Source of the DNA: an uncultured Actinomycetes bacterium
GTDB lineage: Bacteria; Actinomycetota; Actinomycetes; Actinomycetales; Bifidobacteriaceae
Assembly (NCBI GenBank): GCA_900314875.1
Contig: OMWX01000004.1
Span: 154,839-199,790, forward strand
DNA: 44,952 nucleotides
Direction: 5' to 3'
Positions within the stretch are counted from its first letter, which is position 1, and every line of letters begins with the position of its first letter. The notes below the pieces were generated by a model. That model worked only from the letters and a program-made list of their open reading frames with translations, made no database searches and was not told the origin of the DNA. The translations under genes and the position numbers were made by a program. Of this stretch, positions 34,203-41,355 are shown piece after piece.

Positions 34203-35591
34203 ATGTTATGTTTTGAATGCAAGAAAGAAATTGACGCCGACAGTGCTATTTGCCGATATTGCGGCACTGAACAGCCGGCGAAGAATCTTAAGACAAATCC
34301 GGATCAACAGCAGCAGTCGCAAACTCAGGTACAGCCTGTGCGGCAAACTCAATTTGTGCAGCAAGCTCAGCAAGTTCAGCAAACTCAAGTTATCCGGCAG
34401 CAAGCTCAGCCTTATTCTGTGCAGCAGCCTCAATCTCAGCAGCCTTATTCTGTGCAGCAACCTCAATCTCAACAGCCTCAGCCGCAAATTCAGCCTCAGC
34501 CGCAAATCCCGCAGCCTGATTTTCCGCAGCTTACCGCACAAGATAAGGCTGCTTTGACTGCCGGTCCCGAAGCTGTGCCGTATGTCAGGTTTGCAATAAA
34601 AAACAAACAGTTTAAGAAACTTGTCAGACCCGTGCAGAGAAAGATTTTCAAGCTGCAGAAAATCCGCAAAACCGCGATTGAAAATGCCGCCAAGGCAAGA
34701 TGGCGCAGGGTCGGCGGCAGACTGTCTTTTAACTCTACTGAAGGCAAAGTGATTATTAACGACAGGATTTACCCGTTTTCAAGCGTCGGCGAGGTTGATA
34801 TTGTCGATAATCAGGCTTTCCGCACGGTTATGCGCACTGACGAAACTGTTACGGGCGGTTCGAGAAAGCATATTTCCCCGGTGGGCGCGATTGCCGGGGC
34901 TGCTGTAGGAGGGGGTGTCGGCGCGGCTGTCGGCGGCTCGGTTTTGGGCAGAAGCTCTAAGAAAGAAAAAATCAGAAGCACGACAAACACTGAAAACATT
35001 CCCACATGCTTGCATTTGAGCGTAACGGTTATCGTCAGCGGGATTAAGGAAGAGATTGTGCTGATTTCGAAAGAGACTGATCTTAATTCTTCTGAGTATC
35101 GCAAAGCGCAGTCCAATGCGAAAGAGATTGCTCTCATGCTTCGCGCTATTTCCGAAACGCCCATGCCTGACACTTTTGTGCCGGTTGTGCGTGAGCCTTC
35201 TGTGCTGCAGGTGGACGAGCGGATTGCCGCCGCGCAGAAAGAGCTGGTCGATATTTTTGAAAATCCGATGAAATATCTGCAAGATGCTAAATATATGAAG
35301 AAAAACAGGCAGAAGAGGAAAAATAGCGTCCGGGATGTGATTCTGTATATTGCGGGCGGTATAACGATTGTTGCAGTCTGTGCGACGCTGGCGAAGTCTT
35401 TGCCTGCTTGTACTTTTTTGGGTATTTGTGCAGGCGTGAGTCTGTTCAGACCGATATATGATTATATCTGGGAGACCGGGGAAGAAGAGGAGCAAAGCGA
35501 GAAGAAAGCCAGAATCGCGGTGCCTGCTGTGCTGTTTTCTTCGCTTTTTATTGCCTTGGCAATAAACGCGGGAACTATGGCTGCAGCGTAA
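34203..35591 (+). CDS. Zinc-ribbon membrane protein with Gln/Pro-rich linker
   Basis: A 462-residue protein of unknown function. The N-terminus is a zinc ribbon (CFECKKEIDADSAICRYCG, four Cys). A Gln/Pro-rich low-complexity linker (about residues 30-115) contains duplicated PYSVQQPQSQQ units. A conserved-looking central region (about 130-380) includes a Gly/Ala-rich VGGGVGAAVGG stretch that may form a membrane hairpin. Two hydrophobic segments follow near the end (about 383-420 and 440-460). The arrangement suggests a membrane-anchored sensor or stress protein. GGGAG lies before the ATG and a good promoter lies at 34026. The family is not recognised. Confidence 0.7.
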   Translation: MLCFECKKEIDADSAICRYCGTEQPAKNLKTNPDQQQQSQTQVQPVRQTQFVQQAQQVQQTQVIRQQAQPYSVQQPQSQQPYSVQQPQSQQPQPQIQPQPQIPQPDFPQLTAQDKAALTAGPEAVPYVRFAIKNKQFKKLVRPVQRKIFKLQKIRKTAIENAAKARWRRVGGRLSFNSTEGKVIINDRIYPFSSVGEVDIVDNQAFRTVMRTDETVTGGSRKHISPVGAIAGAAVGGGVGAAVGGSVLGRSSKKEKIRSTTNTENIPTCLHLSVTVIVSGIKEEIVLISKETDLNSSEYRKAQSNAKEIALMLRAISETPMPDTFVPVVREPSVLQVDERIAAAQKELVDIFENPMKYLQDAKYMKKNRQKRKNSVRDVILYIAGGITIVAVCATLAKSLPACTFLGICAGVSLFRPIYDYIWETGEEEEQSEKKARIAVPAVLFSSLFIALAINAGTMAAA

Positions 35592-35680
35592 AATCGCCGT
35601 ATCCCTTGAACGGTATCGCCTGTATTGTCATTTTGTTTTTCTTCTGTGCGGTTTGACCTGTGATTCGGATTCCGGTTTTA

Positions 35681-35728
35681 GAGCGCGTCTCTTCTCTCAT
35701 GTTCAGAAAAGAGAAGCGCGCTGTTTTG
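35681..35728. terminator. Probable bidirectional terminator between convergent genes
   Basis: AGCGCG-TCTCTTCTCT pairs imperfectly with AAAGAGAA-GCGCGCT, followed by TTTT. It sits between the zinc-ribbon gene (plus) and the pentapeptide gene (minus). Confidence 0.6.
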
Positions 35729-35752
35729 CCGGTTTGCTCGAGGATTGCCGAG

Positions 35753-36349
35753 TCAGACGGTTTCTGTTTTTATCAGTTTGATTGAATTTTCGCGGGACAG
35801 CGGTATCGGATTGTCTGTCGTGCCGATGTTCAGTTTGAGTTTGACTGCTTTTTCCGGGTTTGAGGGGTTTATGAATCGGCAGTTTTCAAAGATTGCATTG
35901 TCAATGCAGATGCTGTCGAAATCGATGTTTTTGAAAACGCATTCTTTAAATGCGCTGTTCCATATGCCGGCTCCTGCGAGAACTGAGTTTATGAAGACGC
36001 ATTTGCGGAAAATGCAGTCGTAAAATTCGGCATTGTCGAAGTTTGCGTTTTCAAAGCTTGTGTTCGTGAATTCGGTATAGTTTATTTCGCTTTTTACGAA
36101 TTGCGCGCCGCGAAACATCGAATCGTCAAATTTGCAGGAACGCATTTCGGTGTGATACAAGTCGATTCCGTCAGTCGCGATGTTTTTGAACGAGCATTCC
36201 GTGAGAAACGAGTCTGTCAAAAGCAGCAGCTGTTCGTCTGTCAGCTGTTCGGAGGCGATCTTGTCGAGAGTGAGCTGTTTTCCGCGTCTGCCCGCAGTTT
36301 TCAGCCACTTTGAGTGCCGGTTAAAAAGTTCGTTCAGTTCGCTGTTCAT
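35753..36349 (-). CDS. Pentapeptide-repeat protein
   Basis: A 198-residue protein with about 25 tandem five-residue units of the A(D/N)LXX type, for example FENANFDNAEFYDC, spanning roughly residues 50-160. These fold into a right-handed beta helix. Some relatives mimic DNA and protect gyrase (Qnr, MfpA), others are effectors or of unknown role; nothing here decides between these. It has Cys at several repeat positions, and no signal peptide or membrane segment. It lies downstream of a 38-residue small gene on the same strand, 18 bases away, and is probably cotranscribed with it. Confidence 0.85.
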   Translation of the reverse strand: MNSELNELFNRHSKWLKTAGRRGKQLTLDKIASEQLTDEQLLLLTDSFLTECSFKNIATDGIDLYHTEMRSCKFDDSMFRGAQFVKSEINYTEFTNTSFENANFDNAEFYDCIFRKCVFINSVLAGAGIWNSAFKECVFKNIDFDSICIDNAIFENCRFINPSNPEKAVKLKLNIGTTDNPIPLSRENSIKLIKTETV

Positions 36350-36367
36350 ATGATGGTTCTCAAATTC

Positions 36368-36484
36368 TCACCTTTCCTCATTGGCTTTCTTCTTCTCCAG
36401 AGCCATGCGGTTCTTCGCCTGCTCCATCTGTTTCTGTGCCTGCTCCGCTCCCTTGGTGGATGTGATTTCTGCTACGTTAATCAT
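36368..36484 (-). CDS. Small coiled-coil-like protein, 38 residues
   Basis: An ATG preceded by a near-perfect Shine-Dalgarno AAGGAGG, then 38 codons encoding MINVAEITSTKGAEQAQKQM and a further charged Gln/Lys/Glu-rich helix. Such short helical proteins occur in Clostridia-type mobile elements, but I cannot name this one. The excellent ribosome binding site is the main evidence that it is real. It is flanked by the terminator at 36511-36544 upstream and the pentapeptide gene downstream. Confidence 0.6.
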   Translation of the reverse strand: MINVAEITSTKGAEQAQKQMEQAKNRMALEKKKANEER

Positions 36485-36510
36485 TGTGATTACCTCCTTA
36501 AAAATTGATA

Positions 36511-36544
36511 TAAAAAAGCACTTTAGACTATTTCTAATCTAAAG
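36511..36544 (-). terminator. Terminator overlapping the end of the truncated restriction gene
   Basis: On the minus strand CTTTAGA and TCTAAAG form a perfect seven-base stem, followed by TGCTTTTTTA. The TAG stop of the truncated restriction gene lies inside the first arm. Confidence 0.75.
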
Positions 36545-36769
36545 CTGAGGCTCAAGTCGTTTAATAACTCTACACGCAGCATCAGCAGCCTTTAAAAGTG
36601 ACTCCTTCATATCTTCTTCAACGGATTGGAAGTCCTTTTTTGCTGAAAGCAGCTGTGGTGATTCCTCTATGGCAACTTCCTGCTTATGAGATAAATCATC
36701 ATATAGGCTAATTACGCAAGCATACTCAAAGGATTTTCCATATTTTGTCTGTATTCCGGCTGTTGCCAT
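36539..36769 (-). pseudogene. Truncated HaeIII-like type II restriction endonuclease
   Basis: Seventy-six residues that look like the start of the HaeIII-type (GGCC-cutting) endonuclease family: KYGKSFEYACVISLYDDL, a stretch on IEESPQLLSAKKDF, then AADAACRVIKRLEPQL. Family members are around 300 residues, and the catalytic part is missing. The frame ends inside a terminator hairpin, suggesting a deletion or recombination fused the gene to it. The start overlaps the end of the methyltransferase by 58 bases, the usual coupling of a restriction-modification pair. The family call is from memory of HaeIII and should be searched. Confidence 0.6.
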
Positions 36770-37710
36770 TTTTCACTCTCCTTTGTTGTTAATATTGCAT
36801 ATAAAAGTGTGGCAACATACTCCGCTAACTTAACAGGTACGGCATTTCCAATTTGCTTATATTTGCTAACCAAATCTCCCTCAAATTTCAAATCTCTTGG
36901 GAATGTCTGAATAACGGCCGCTTCCTGCCAACTAAATCGTCTTGTTAAACCATCATTGCCAAATCTCCACAAATCTGTTCCCAATTTCTCCATATCTGGG
37001 GAACTTGGATGCAGCGTCACTTGCTTTGCCATTGCAGGAATTGTGTACGATACATCATCCCATCCTCGTTTTCTGTTTCGTGACATGAACCTGGATGAAT
37101 ATGGTGCATTACAAATATCATCTGGACTTGGCTCTGGCATGCCTGCCAATGCCTCACGCATAGTCATACGCTTATTCTTTGGTACAGGAATAGAAAAATC
37201 GTTAATACCAAGATCTTTTCTGATACCAACGATTATCACACGTTCCCTGTCCTGTGGAACTCCAAAGTAGCGAGCATTAACAAGCTGTGAGAACACGTTA
37301 TAACCACACTGTGAAAATTCTTCTTTAATGGCCTCAAAAATATCTCCATTAGCCATTGTCAGTAAGCCTTTTACATTTTCACCTACGAATATCTTCGGTT
37401 GTTTTGCTTTAACAATTCTGACGTAATGCTTATACAGTACATTACGAGAATCATCAATTTTTCTTGGGCCGCTTAATGAAAATCCCTGACAAGGAAATCC
37501 TCCAAGAATAATATCAGAATCTGGTATTTCGGTCACATCAACCTTGGCTATATCGCCGCACACAACCTTTGCTCTGCTCCAGTTCTGATGAGTTTTACAA
37601 GCGTCTTTGTCAAAATCATTTGCCCATATTGTTTTGAAGCCGGCTTGTTCAAAACCAATGTCCAAGCCACCTGCGCCACAAAACAGGCTTACAGCTGTAA
37701 ATTCTCTCAT
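36712..37710 (-). CDS. DNA (cytosine-5) methyltransferase, M.HaeIII-like
   Basis: A 332-residue C5 methyltransferase. The AdoMet motif LFCGAGGLDIGF is at residues 9-20, the catalytic PCQ at 73-75 (C74), ENV at 111-113, QDRERV near 150, and the terminal QIGNAVPVKLAEY. The target-recognition region includes SRFMSRNRKRGWDDVSYTIP, resembling M.HaeIII, which methylates GGCC. The codon and base composition is AT-richer than the core genes, indicating transfer. It is intact while its restriction partner is truncated, so it is probably a solitary methylase now. AAGGGG lies upstream of the ATG. Confidence 0.92.
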   Translation of the reverse strand: MREFTAVSLFCGAGGLDIGFEQAGFKTIWANDFDKDACKTHQNWSRAKVVCGDIAKVDVTEIPDSDIILGGFPCQGFSLSGPRKIDDSRNVLYKHYVRIVKAKQPKIFVGENVKGLLTMANGDIFEAIKEEFSQCGYNVFSQLVNARYFGVPQDRERVIIVGIRKDLGINDFSIPVPKNKRMTMREALAGMPEPSPDDICNAPYSSRFMSRNRKRGWDDVSYTIPAMAKQVTLHPSSPDMEKLGTDLWRFGNDGLTRRFSWQEAAVIQTFPRDLKFEGDLVSKYKQIGNAVPVKLAEYVATLLYAILTTKESEKWQQPEYRQNMENPLSMLA

Positions 37711-37792
37711 CTACAAACCCCTTTATTTAGTTATTTGTTGTTTCACCCATAGTCGGTCGTACAACATATAGTAATTATACTGAGTGGCTGTG

Positions 37793-38086
37793 TTATTTTA
37801 AAGATTTATTATCCGTTAAATTTATAACCTTCATCTGTTCCCTTCTGCGCTTTCTCACATCCTCAGATATCCTTCTCGGCTTACGATAACTAACATACTG
37901 TTTAGGCATGGAATAGGTCTTGTCGATATCTGTTTCACCTATGCACTTGTAAACCTCTGGGAACTCATTAACTAACGCATCAAGTTTCTTCATAGTTCCC
38001 TTATCCCTGGTAAAGACTACGGCATCACTCTCGGCAACATTGAAGTTGATAAGGGTTTCCTGCTCATACTTGGTTAATCTTGTCAT
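37793..38086 (-). CDS. Small conserved protein typical of Clostridia mobile elements
   Basis: A 97-residue protein beginning MTRLTKYEQETLINFNVAES, with a central segment VVFTRDKGTMKKLDALVNEFPE and a basic C-terminus (SYRKPRRISEDVRKRRRE). Similar small proteins are common in conjugative elements of Firmicutes; their function is not known to me. It is upstream of, and co-oriented with, the methyltransferase and shares its AT-rich composition. The ribosome binding site is weak (GTGGTGAGC). Confidence 0.6.
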   Translation of the reverse strand: MTRLTKYEQETLINFNVAESDAVVFTRDKGTMKKLDALVNEFPEVYKCIGETDIDKTYSMPKQYVSYRKPRRISEDVRKRRREQMKVINLTDNKSLK

Positions 38087-38104
38087 TTGCTCACCACATT
38101 TCGA

Positions 38105-38162
38105 TTCTGCTTTTCAGAATTCTGCTTTCCAGAAGTCTGTTTTTCATACTTCCAGAAGTATG
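38105..38162. repeat. Tandem 15-base units with dyad symmetry
   Basis: TTCTGCTTTTCAGAA and TTCTGCTTTCCAGAA are adjacent, followed by a related unit and the perfect hairpin CATACTTC-CA-GAAGTATG (38145-38162), then TTTT. It lies in a 311-base gap without genes (38087-38397). The hairpin could terminate plus-strand transcription; the repeats are unexplained. Confidence 0.6.
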
Positions 38163-38397
38163 ATTTTCATACCACTATCACCACTCCATGAACACACTCA
38201 ACAATCCTTGTAATCCGCTTATTCTCTGGCTCTGTTGCTATCAGCCTTCTTGGTCTCCGATAATGATTCCGGCACAGAACAGAACGTAAGGGAAAGGAAT
38301 GGATAGGATAAGATGAGATATAATTGAAGACTTATAACTGAAGTCTTTACAACTGAAAACCCCAAAATTTAAAACAGGAGAGAAAAGAGATAACAGA

Positions 38398-39216
38398 ATG
38401 TCTGATGTGCATCAGCCAAAAACGGGGAAAAAACTCTTTAAAGCAGTTATTTTGCTTATAATCGCAGCGTTCGCAGCGATATTCGGCACTGATATTTTCG
38501 TGCATCTTTGCGCAAATCCGCGAATCGTAAGCGAAAATGACTCGCGAATCGCCGACGCGGACTGCATAATAGTTTTGGGAGCAGCCGCTTGGGGCGACGA
38601 GCCCAGTCTCATGCTTGCGGACAGGCTTGACGAAAGCGTTAAACTGTATGATAAACATGTTTCGAAAAAAATCATTATGAGCGGCGATCACGGTACGAAA
38701 GAATACGACGAAGTCAGCGTGATGAAACGATATGCAATGGAGCGGGGCGTGCCTTCGGAAAATATTTTCATGGATCATGCCGGCTTCTCGACATATGAGA
38801 CGATGTACAGGGCGAAGCATGTTTTCGGCGCGAAAAAAATTGTCGTGGTTACGCAGCTGTATCACCTGTATCGGTCTGTATATATTGCGAACGCGCTCGG
38901 ACTGGACGCTTACGGGGTTCCCTGCATTCAGGTTCCGTATCCCGACGATGCGAAGCGCGAACTCAGGGAGATTCTCGCCCGCGACAAGGACGTGCTCAAA
39001 TGCATTTCCAAGCCCAAGCCGCAGTGGTCTGACGACAGCATTTCTCTTAACGAAAGCGGAGATGTCACGAATGACGACGCGTTTTATGAGGAACTTAAGA
39101 AACATCATTTGTCGCTGTCGGACGATTCTGATGACAAGTCTGTTGAGGATTATGCAGATTTGAACAGACTTGAAAATATTTCGGCTGCGATCAATGAAGC
39201 CGAAATATTTCTCTGA
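38398..39216 (+). CDS. SanA/YdcF-like (DUF218) membrane protein with RiPP-leader-like C-terminus
   Basis: A 272-residue protein. A hydrophobic anchor (about residues 13-37) is followed by a DUF218/YdcF domain like SanA (CIIVLGAAAWGDEPSLMLADRL, MSGDHGTKEYDEVSVMKRYA, VVTQLYHLYRSVYIA), a family linked to envelope integrity and vancomycin exclusion in E. coli. Relatives end near residue 235. Here about 35 residues are added, of which 248-269 match the leader of the two peptide genes at 39486-39950: SVEDYADLNRL then ENISAAINEAE, 17 of 22 identical. Eight of the 17 identical residues use different synonymous codons. AGGAGA lies about 16 bases before the ATG. Its convergent position next to the peptide genes suggests a linked role. 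Confidence 0.8.
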   Translation: MSDVHQPKTGKKLFKAVILLIIAAFAAIFGTDIFVHLCANPRIVSENDSRIADADCIIVLGAAAWGDEPSLMLADRLDESVKLYDKHVSKKIIMSGDHGTKEYDEVSVMKRYAMERGVPSENIFMDHAGFSTYETMYRAKHVFGAKKIVVVTQLYHLYRSVYIANALGLDAYGVPCIQVPYPDDAKRELREILARDKDVLKCISKPKPQWSDDSISLNESGDVTNDDAFYEELKKHHLSLSDDSDDKSVEDYADLNRLENISAAINEAEIFL

Positions 39217-39325
39217 ACTTACTGTTCTCTCGCAATGGAGGTGTGTTTCATCTTATGTCAGACATTCGAGTAATTATTTCAGACAATGTTTTTGTTGATT
39301 AGAACCGGTGTTCTGAGCTTATAAT

Positions 39326-39367
39326 GACGTGCTCCCCGAAAAAGTGCAGATTTTCAGGAAGCACGTC
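39326..39367 (+). terminator. Possible terminator after the SanA/YdcF-like gene
   Basis: GACGTGCT and AGCACGTC form a perfect eight-base stem around a long 26-base loop; the following sequence is only weakly T-rich. Confidence 0.35.
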
Positions 39368-39410
39368 AAATTTCTTGTCTGCTTGTGTGTTTGCCTGTTA
39401 ATATAACCAG

Positions 39411-39470
39411 AAAAACACGTTGGCGCATATTCTCGGCGAAAGAGTTTTTACCGGTGAATGTACGCCAATG
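39411..39470 (-). terminator. Possible terminator after the first precursor peptide gene
   Basis: On the minus strand CATTGGCG (39470-39463) pairs with CGCCAACG (39425-39418) with one mismatch, followed by TGTTTTT. The loop is long, so confidence is limited. Confidence 0.35.
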
Positions 39471-39485
39471 CGGTTATGCACATTC

Positions 39486-39653
39486 TTAACAGACTTCCAT
39501 TGTTATAGCTGAAACAACCTCGCTGATTAATGCACTAATAGTAAGAGCACCGGATATTAACGACAAAGTTCTTTCTTCGGCCTCGTTGGAGGCTGCGGAA
39601 ATATTCTCGAGTCTGTCCAAATCGACAAACCCCTCAACGGAATTCATGTTCAT
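39486..39653 (-). CDS. Lanthipeptide-like RiPP precursor peptide 1
   Basis: A 55-residue peptide. AAAGGTGA lies close upstream of the ATG at 39653. Residues 1-28 (MNMNSVEGFVDLDRL, then ENISAASNEAEER) are acidic and identical to those of the neighbouring precursor; they look like a leader. Residues 29-55 (TLSLISGALTISALISEVVS, then AITMEVC) are hydrophobic and rich in Ser/Thr, with a single Cys at the very end. S48-x2-T51-x3-C55 fits the labionin/avionin ring pattern of class III lanthipeptides and lipolanthines. No synthetase, cyclase, decarboxylase or transporter is in the window. The leader lacks a double-Gly site. The class is inferred. Confidence 0.7.
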   Translation of the reverse strand: MNMNSVEGFVDLDRLENISAASNEAEERTLSLISGALTISALISEVVSAITMEVC

Positions 39654-39782
39654 GGCGTTCACCTTTCATATCGAAATTTGTTTTTAATAAAAAAATGCTG
39701 GAAAATGAATGATTTGTGTTTCTCATTCAAAAATGCGTTCAGAATCTGCAAAAAGCCGTTTGACATTTTTGCAGCATAATAA

Positions 39783-39950
39783 TCAGCAGCGTTCGATGCT
39801 GACTGCGGCAGATGCGCTGATTCCTCCGCTTATAATAAGAGTTGATATGGTGATAATGATAGTGCTTCTTTCTTCAGCCTCATTGGAGGCTGCGGAAATA
39901 TTCTCGAGTCTGTCCAAATCGACAAACCCCTCAACGGAATTCATGTTCAT
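39783..39950 (-). CDS. Lanthipeptide-like RiPP precursor peptide 2
   Basis: A 55-residue paralogue of precursor 1, 129 bases upstream of it on the same strand. AAGGAGA precedes the ATG at 39950. The first 28 codons differ from precursor 1 by only two synonymous changes. The 27-residue core (STIIITISTLIISGGISASA, then AVSIERC) is quite different but keeps the length, Ser/Thr richness, Ser45, a Ser/Thr at position 51 and the terminal Cys (S51-x3-C55). A conserved leader with a variable core is what is expected of precursors processed by one shared enzyme set. The upstream region (39968-40178) is repeated inverted at the window end. Confidence 0.72.
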   Translation of the reverse strand: MNMNSVEGFVDLDRLENISAASNEAEERSTIIITISTLIISGGISASAAVSIERC

Positions 39951-39967
39951 AATATTCGTCTCCTTAC

Positions 39968-40178
39968 GAAATAAGTGAATTTAATTAAAAGCCGCAGTCT
40001 CTGCGAAAATTCGCCTTCAACGCGACCGATCGAATTAAAACCGAAAACGATTTCTGCAGAAAAAAAAAACATTTTTTCCTGATTCGATTAATTCAAATAT
40101 AAATAGATCAAAAAATAAATTAAACGCCTTTTGCAGTCTTTGCACAAATTTTTTACATCCTCTGCAGTTCGCCGCAGC
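39968..40178. repeat. Inverted repeat, left copy (211 bases)
   Basis: The AT-rich region upstream of precursor 2 matches 44745-44952 in inverted orientation, with one substitution and a homopolymer of ten rather than seven A. It contains a small CGCAG-AGA-CTGCG hairpin (39993-40005) and presumably the promoter of the precursors, though no clear box is seen. From 40179 to about 40340 the sequence stays AT-rich, with no supported gene. Confidence 0.95.
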
Positions 40179-40339
40179 AGACACTCGAAAATTGCGGCAG
40201 AATTTCAGTTTCACGGATAAAAATGCCGAACCGTTCAAAAATCGGCTCGACAGTATATTAAGGCCTTTGGCGTTCAAAAAATTAAACACTTAAAATTTAT
40301 AAATATATACTGCGTATAAATTTTATTTTTAACTAGGTT

Positions 40340-40700
40340 TTTTACATTTCCTTCCTGCGGCGTGCGCAATATTTTCGTATTGTCTTAACTTGGCTTGACA
40401 CGTCCGTTTGGATGTCAGCGGCCTCCGACGTTCGCGGGAATAAATCCACATAGTTCCGTAAGAACATATCCACCGGATTTCTCGTTCGTATCGACCCCTG
40501 TTCGTTATCGGGAACAGGTCAACCGCCCTCTTATTTCCTTATAATAGCGAACAGGGAGGAGGAGCCATCGCCTCAACCCTCTCGAAGTGGCGAGCGCATG
40601 GGATTTCCCATCGCCTCAACCCTAAGAGTTCGATCATATCGACCAGAAATCCTGCACGGGGGATGATTAAACTTACCCTCTGCAGGCAGACAAGCTGGAA
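40340..40700. other. Non-coding remnant with hairpins at the edge of the foreign block
   Basis: About 360 bases without a supportable gene. It contains CCTGTTC/GAACAGG (near 40498-40520), the hairpin GCGCATGGGATTTCCCATCGC region (about 40595-40616), and a 16-base direct repeat of CCATCGCCTCAACCCT near 40565 and 40608. Such hairpins resemble ends of IS200/IS605-type elements, but no transposase can be identified, so the nature is open. Confidence 0.4.
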
Positions 40701-40701
40701 T

Positions 40702-41325
40702 TTATCCAGTAAGAGACATGGTTTTAAGGTGAGAAATCCAGTCTGACAAGCACTTTTGATTGAACTCACGTAAAGCTTTGGAGTATATCTGGAACGACTC
40801 CCCATCTGTCTGTTCCATATAGCGCAAAGCTTTTTTAGGTCCGTAATAATGCAATCCTTTCACATCGAAGTATATTTCCAGGCTATCGTACAAAAGCCAA
40901 TGCCAACGGTAGTAACCATCGGTATCTTCGCGCATTGTTCGGGCAGCCATTTTTTCGCACCAGCAGATTTCCTCTCGAATTTCCTCAGGTGTCTTTGACG
41001 GAATATGCTTTATATGATCAAGAACCCTCTTTTGCAAGTGTTCCGCAACTCCGGTTTTGTCAAGGATTATTCGTCCATCCCATACCTGTACAAACTTCTC
41101 CGGGTCATATTCTGACTGAAAAAAATCTGATGGGTAGATAAACACATCAAGGACAACGCCTTCAATAACAGATGAATCATGTGCCTTTTCTTTGTCAGCA
41201 ATGACAAGCGCGTCAAAATCGCTGTTCCTATTTGCACTTCCGTCAGCAAACGAACCATAGGCAATAATGGCGTCTGGCTGATATGTCTCCTTCAAATAGT
41301 CAATGATTCTATCGGCAACTTCCAT
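40702..41325 (-). CDS. Nucleotidyltransferase-domain protein (aminoglycoside nucleotidyltransferase-like)
   Basis: A 207-residue protein with the polymerase-beta-type nucleotidyltransferase signature GSFADGSANRNSDFD (residues 24-38; D36 and D38 bind metal). A helical part (YYRWHWLLYDSLEIYFDVKG, about 138-157) follows. Relatives transfer nucleotides to small molecules or proteins; some give aminoglycoside resistance, but the substrate cannot be read from sequence. The last residues (KTMSLTG) appear to run into unrelated DNA, so the C-terminus may be clipped. It is the first gene of an AT-rich, Clostridia-like block on the minus strand. Confidence 0.75.
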   Translation of the reverse strand: MEVADRIIDYLKETYQPDAIIAYGSFADGSANRNSDFDALVIADKEKAHDSSVIEGVVLDVFIYPSDFFQSEYDPEKFVQVWDGRIILDKTGVAEHLQKRVLDHIKHIPSKTPEEIREEICWCEKMAARTMREDTDGYYRWHWLLYDSLEIYFDVKGLHYYGPKKALRYMEQTDGESFQIYSKALREFNQKCLSDWISHLKTMSLTG

Positions 41326-41355
41326 ACCTTTTATCTCCCTAAATCCCGATATGCT

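Noticed and set aside
39255..39302. Fifteen-codon frame (MSDIRVIISDNVFVD) with GGAGGTG upstream
   Set aside because: The ribosome site is convincing but the peptide is tiny, featureless and 11 bases from it; it overlaps the possible shifted frame after the SanA-like gene. Not enough to call.
40035..40289. Open frame of 84 codons in the precursor upstream region, partly repeated at the window end
   Set aside because: GTG start without a ribosome binding site, Phe/Lys-rich AT-driven composition, and the two copies differ at a homopolymer. More likely the precursors' promoter region.
40425..40700. IS200/IS605 transposase remnant
   Set aside because: Hairpins are suggestive, but no frame gives recognisable TnpA or TnpB motifs.
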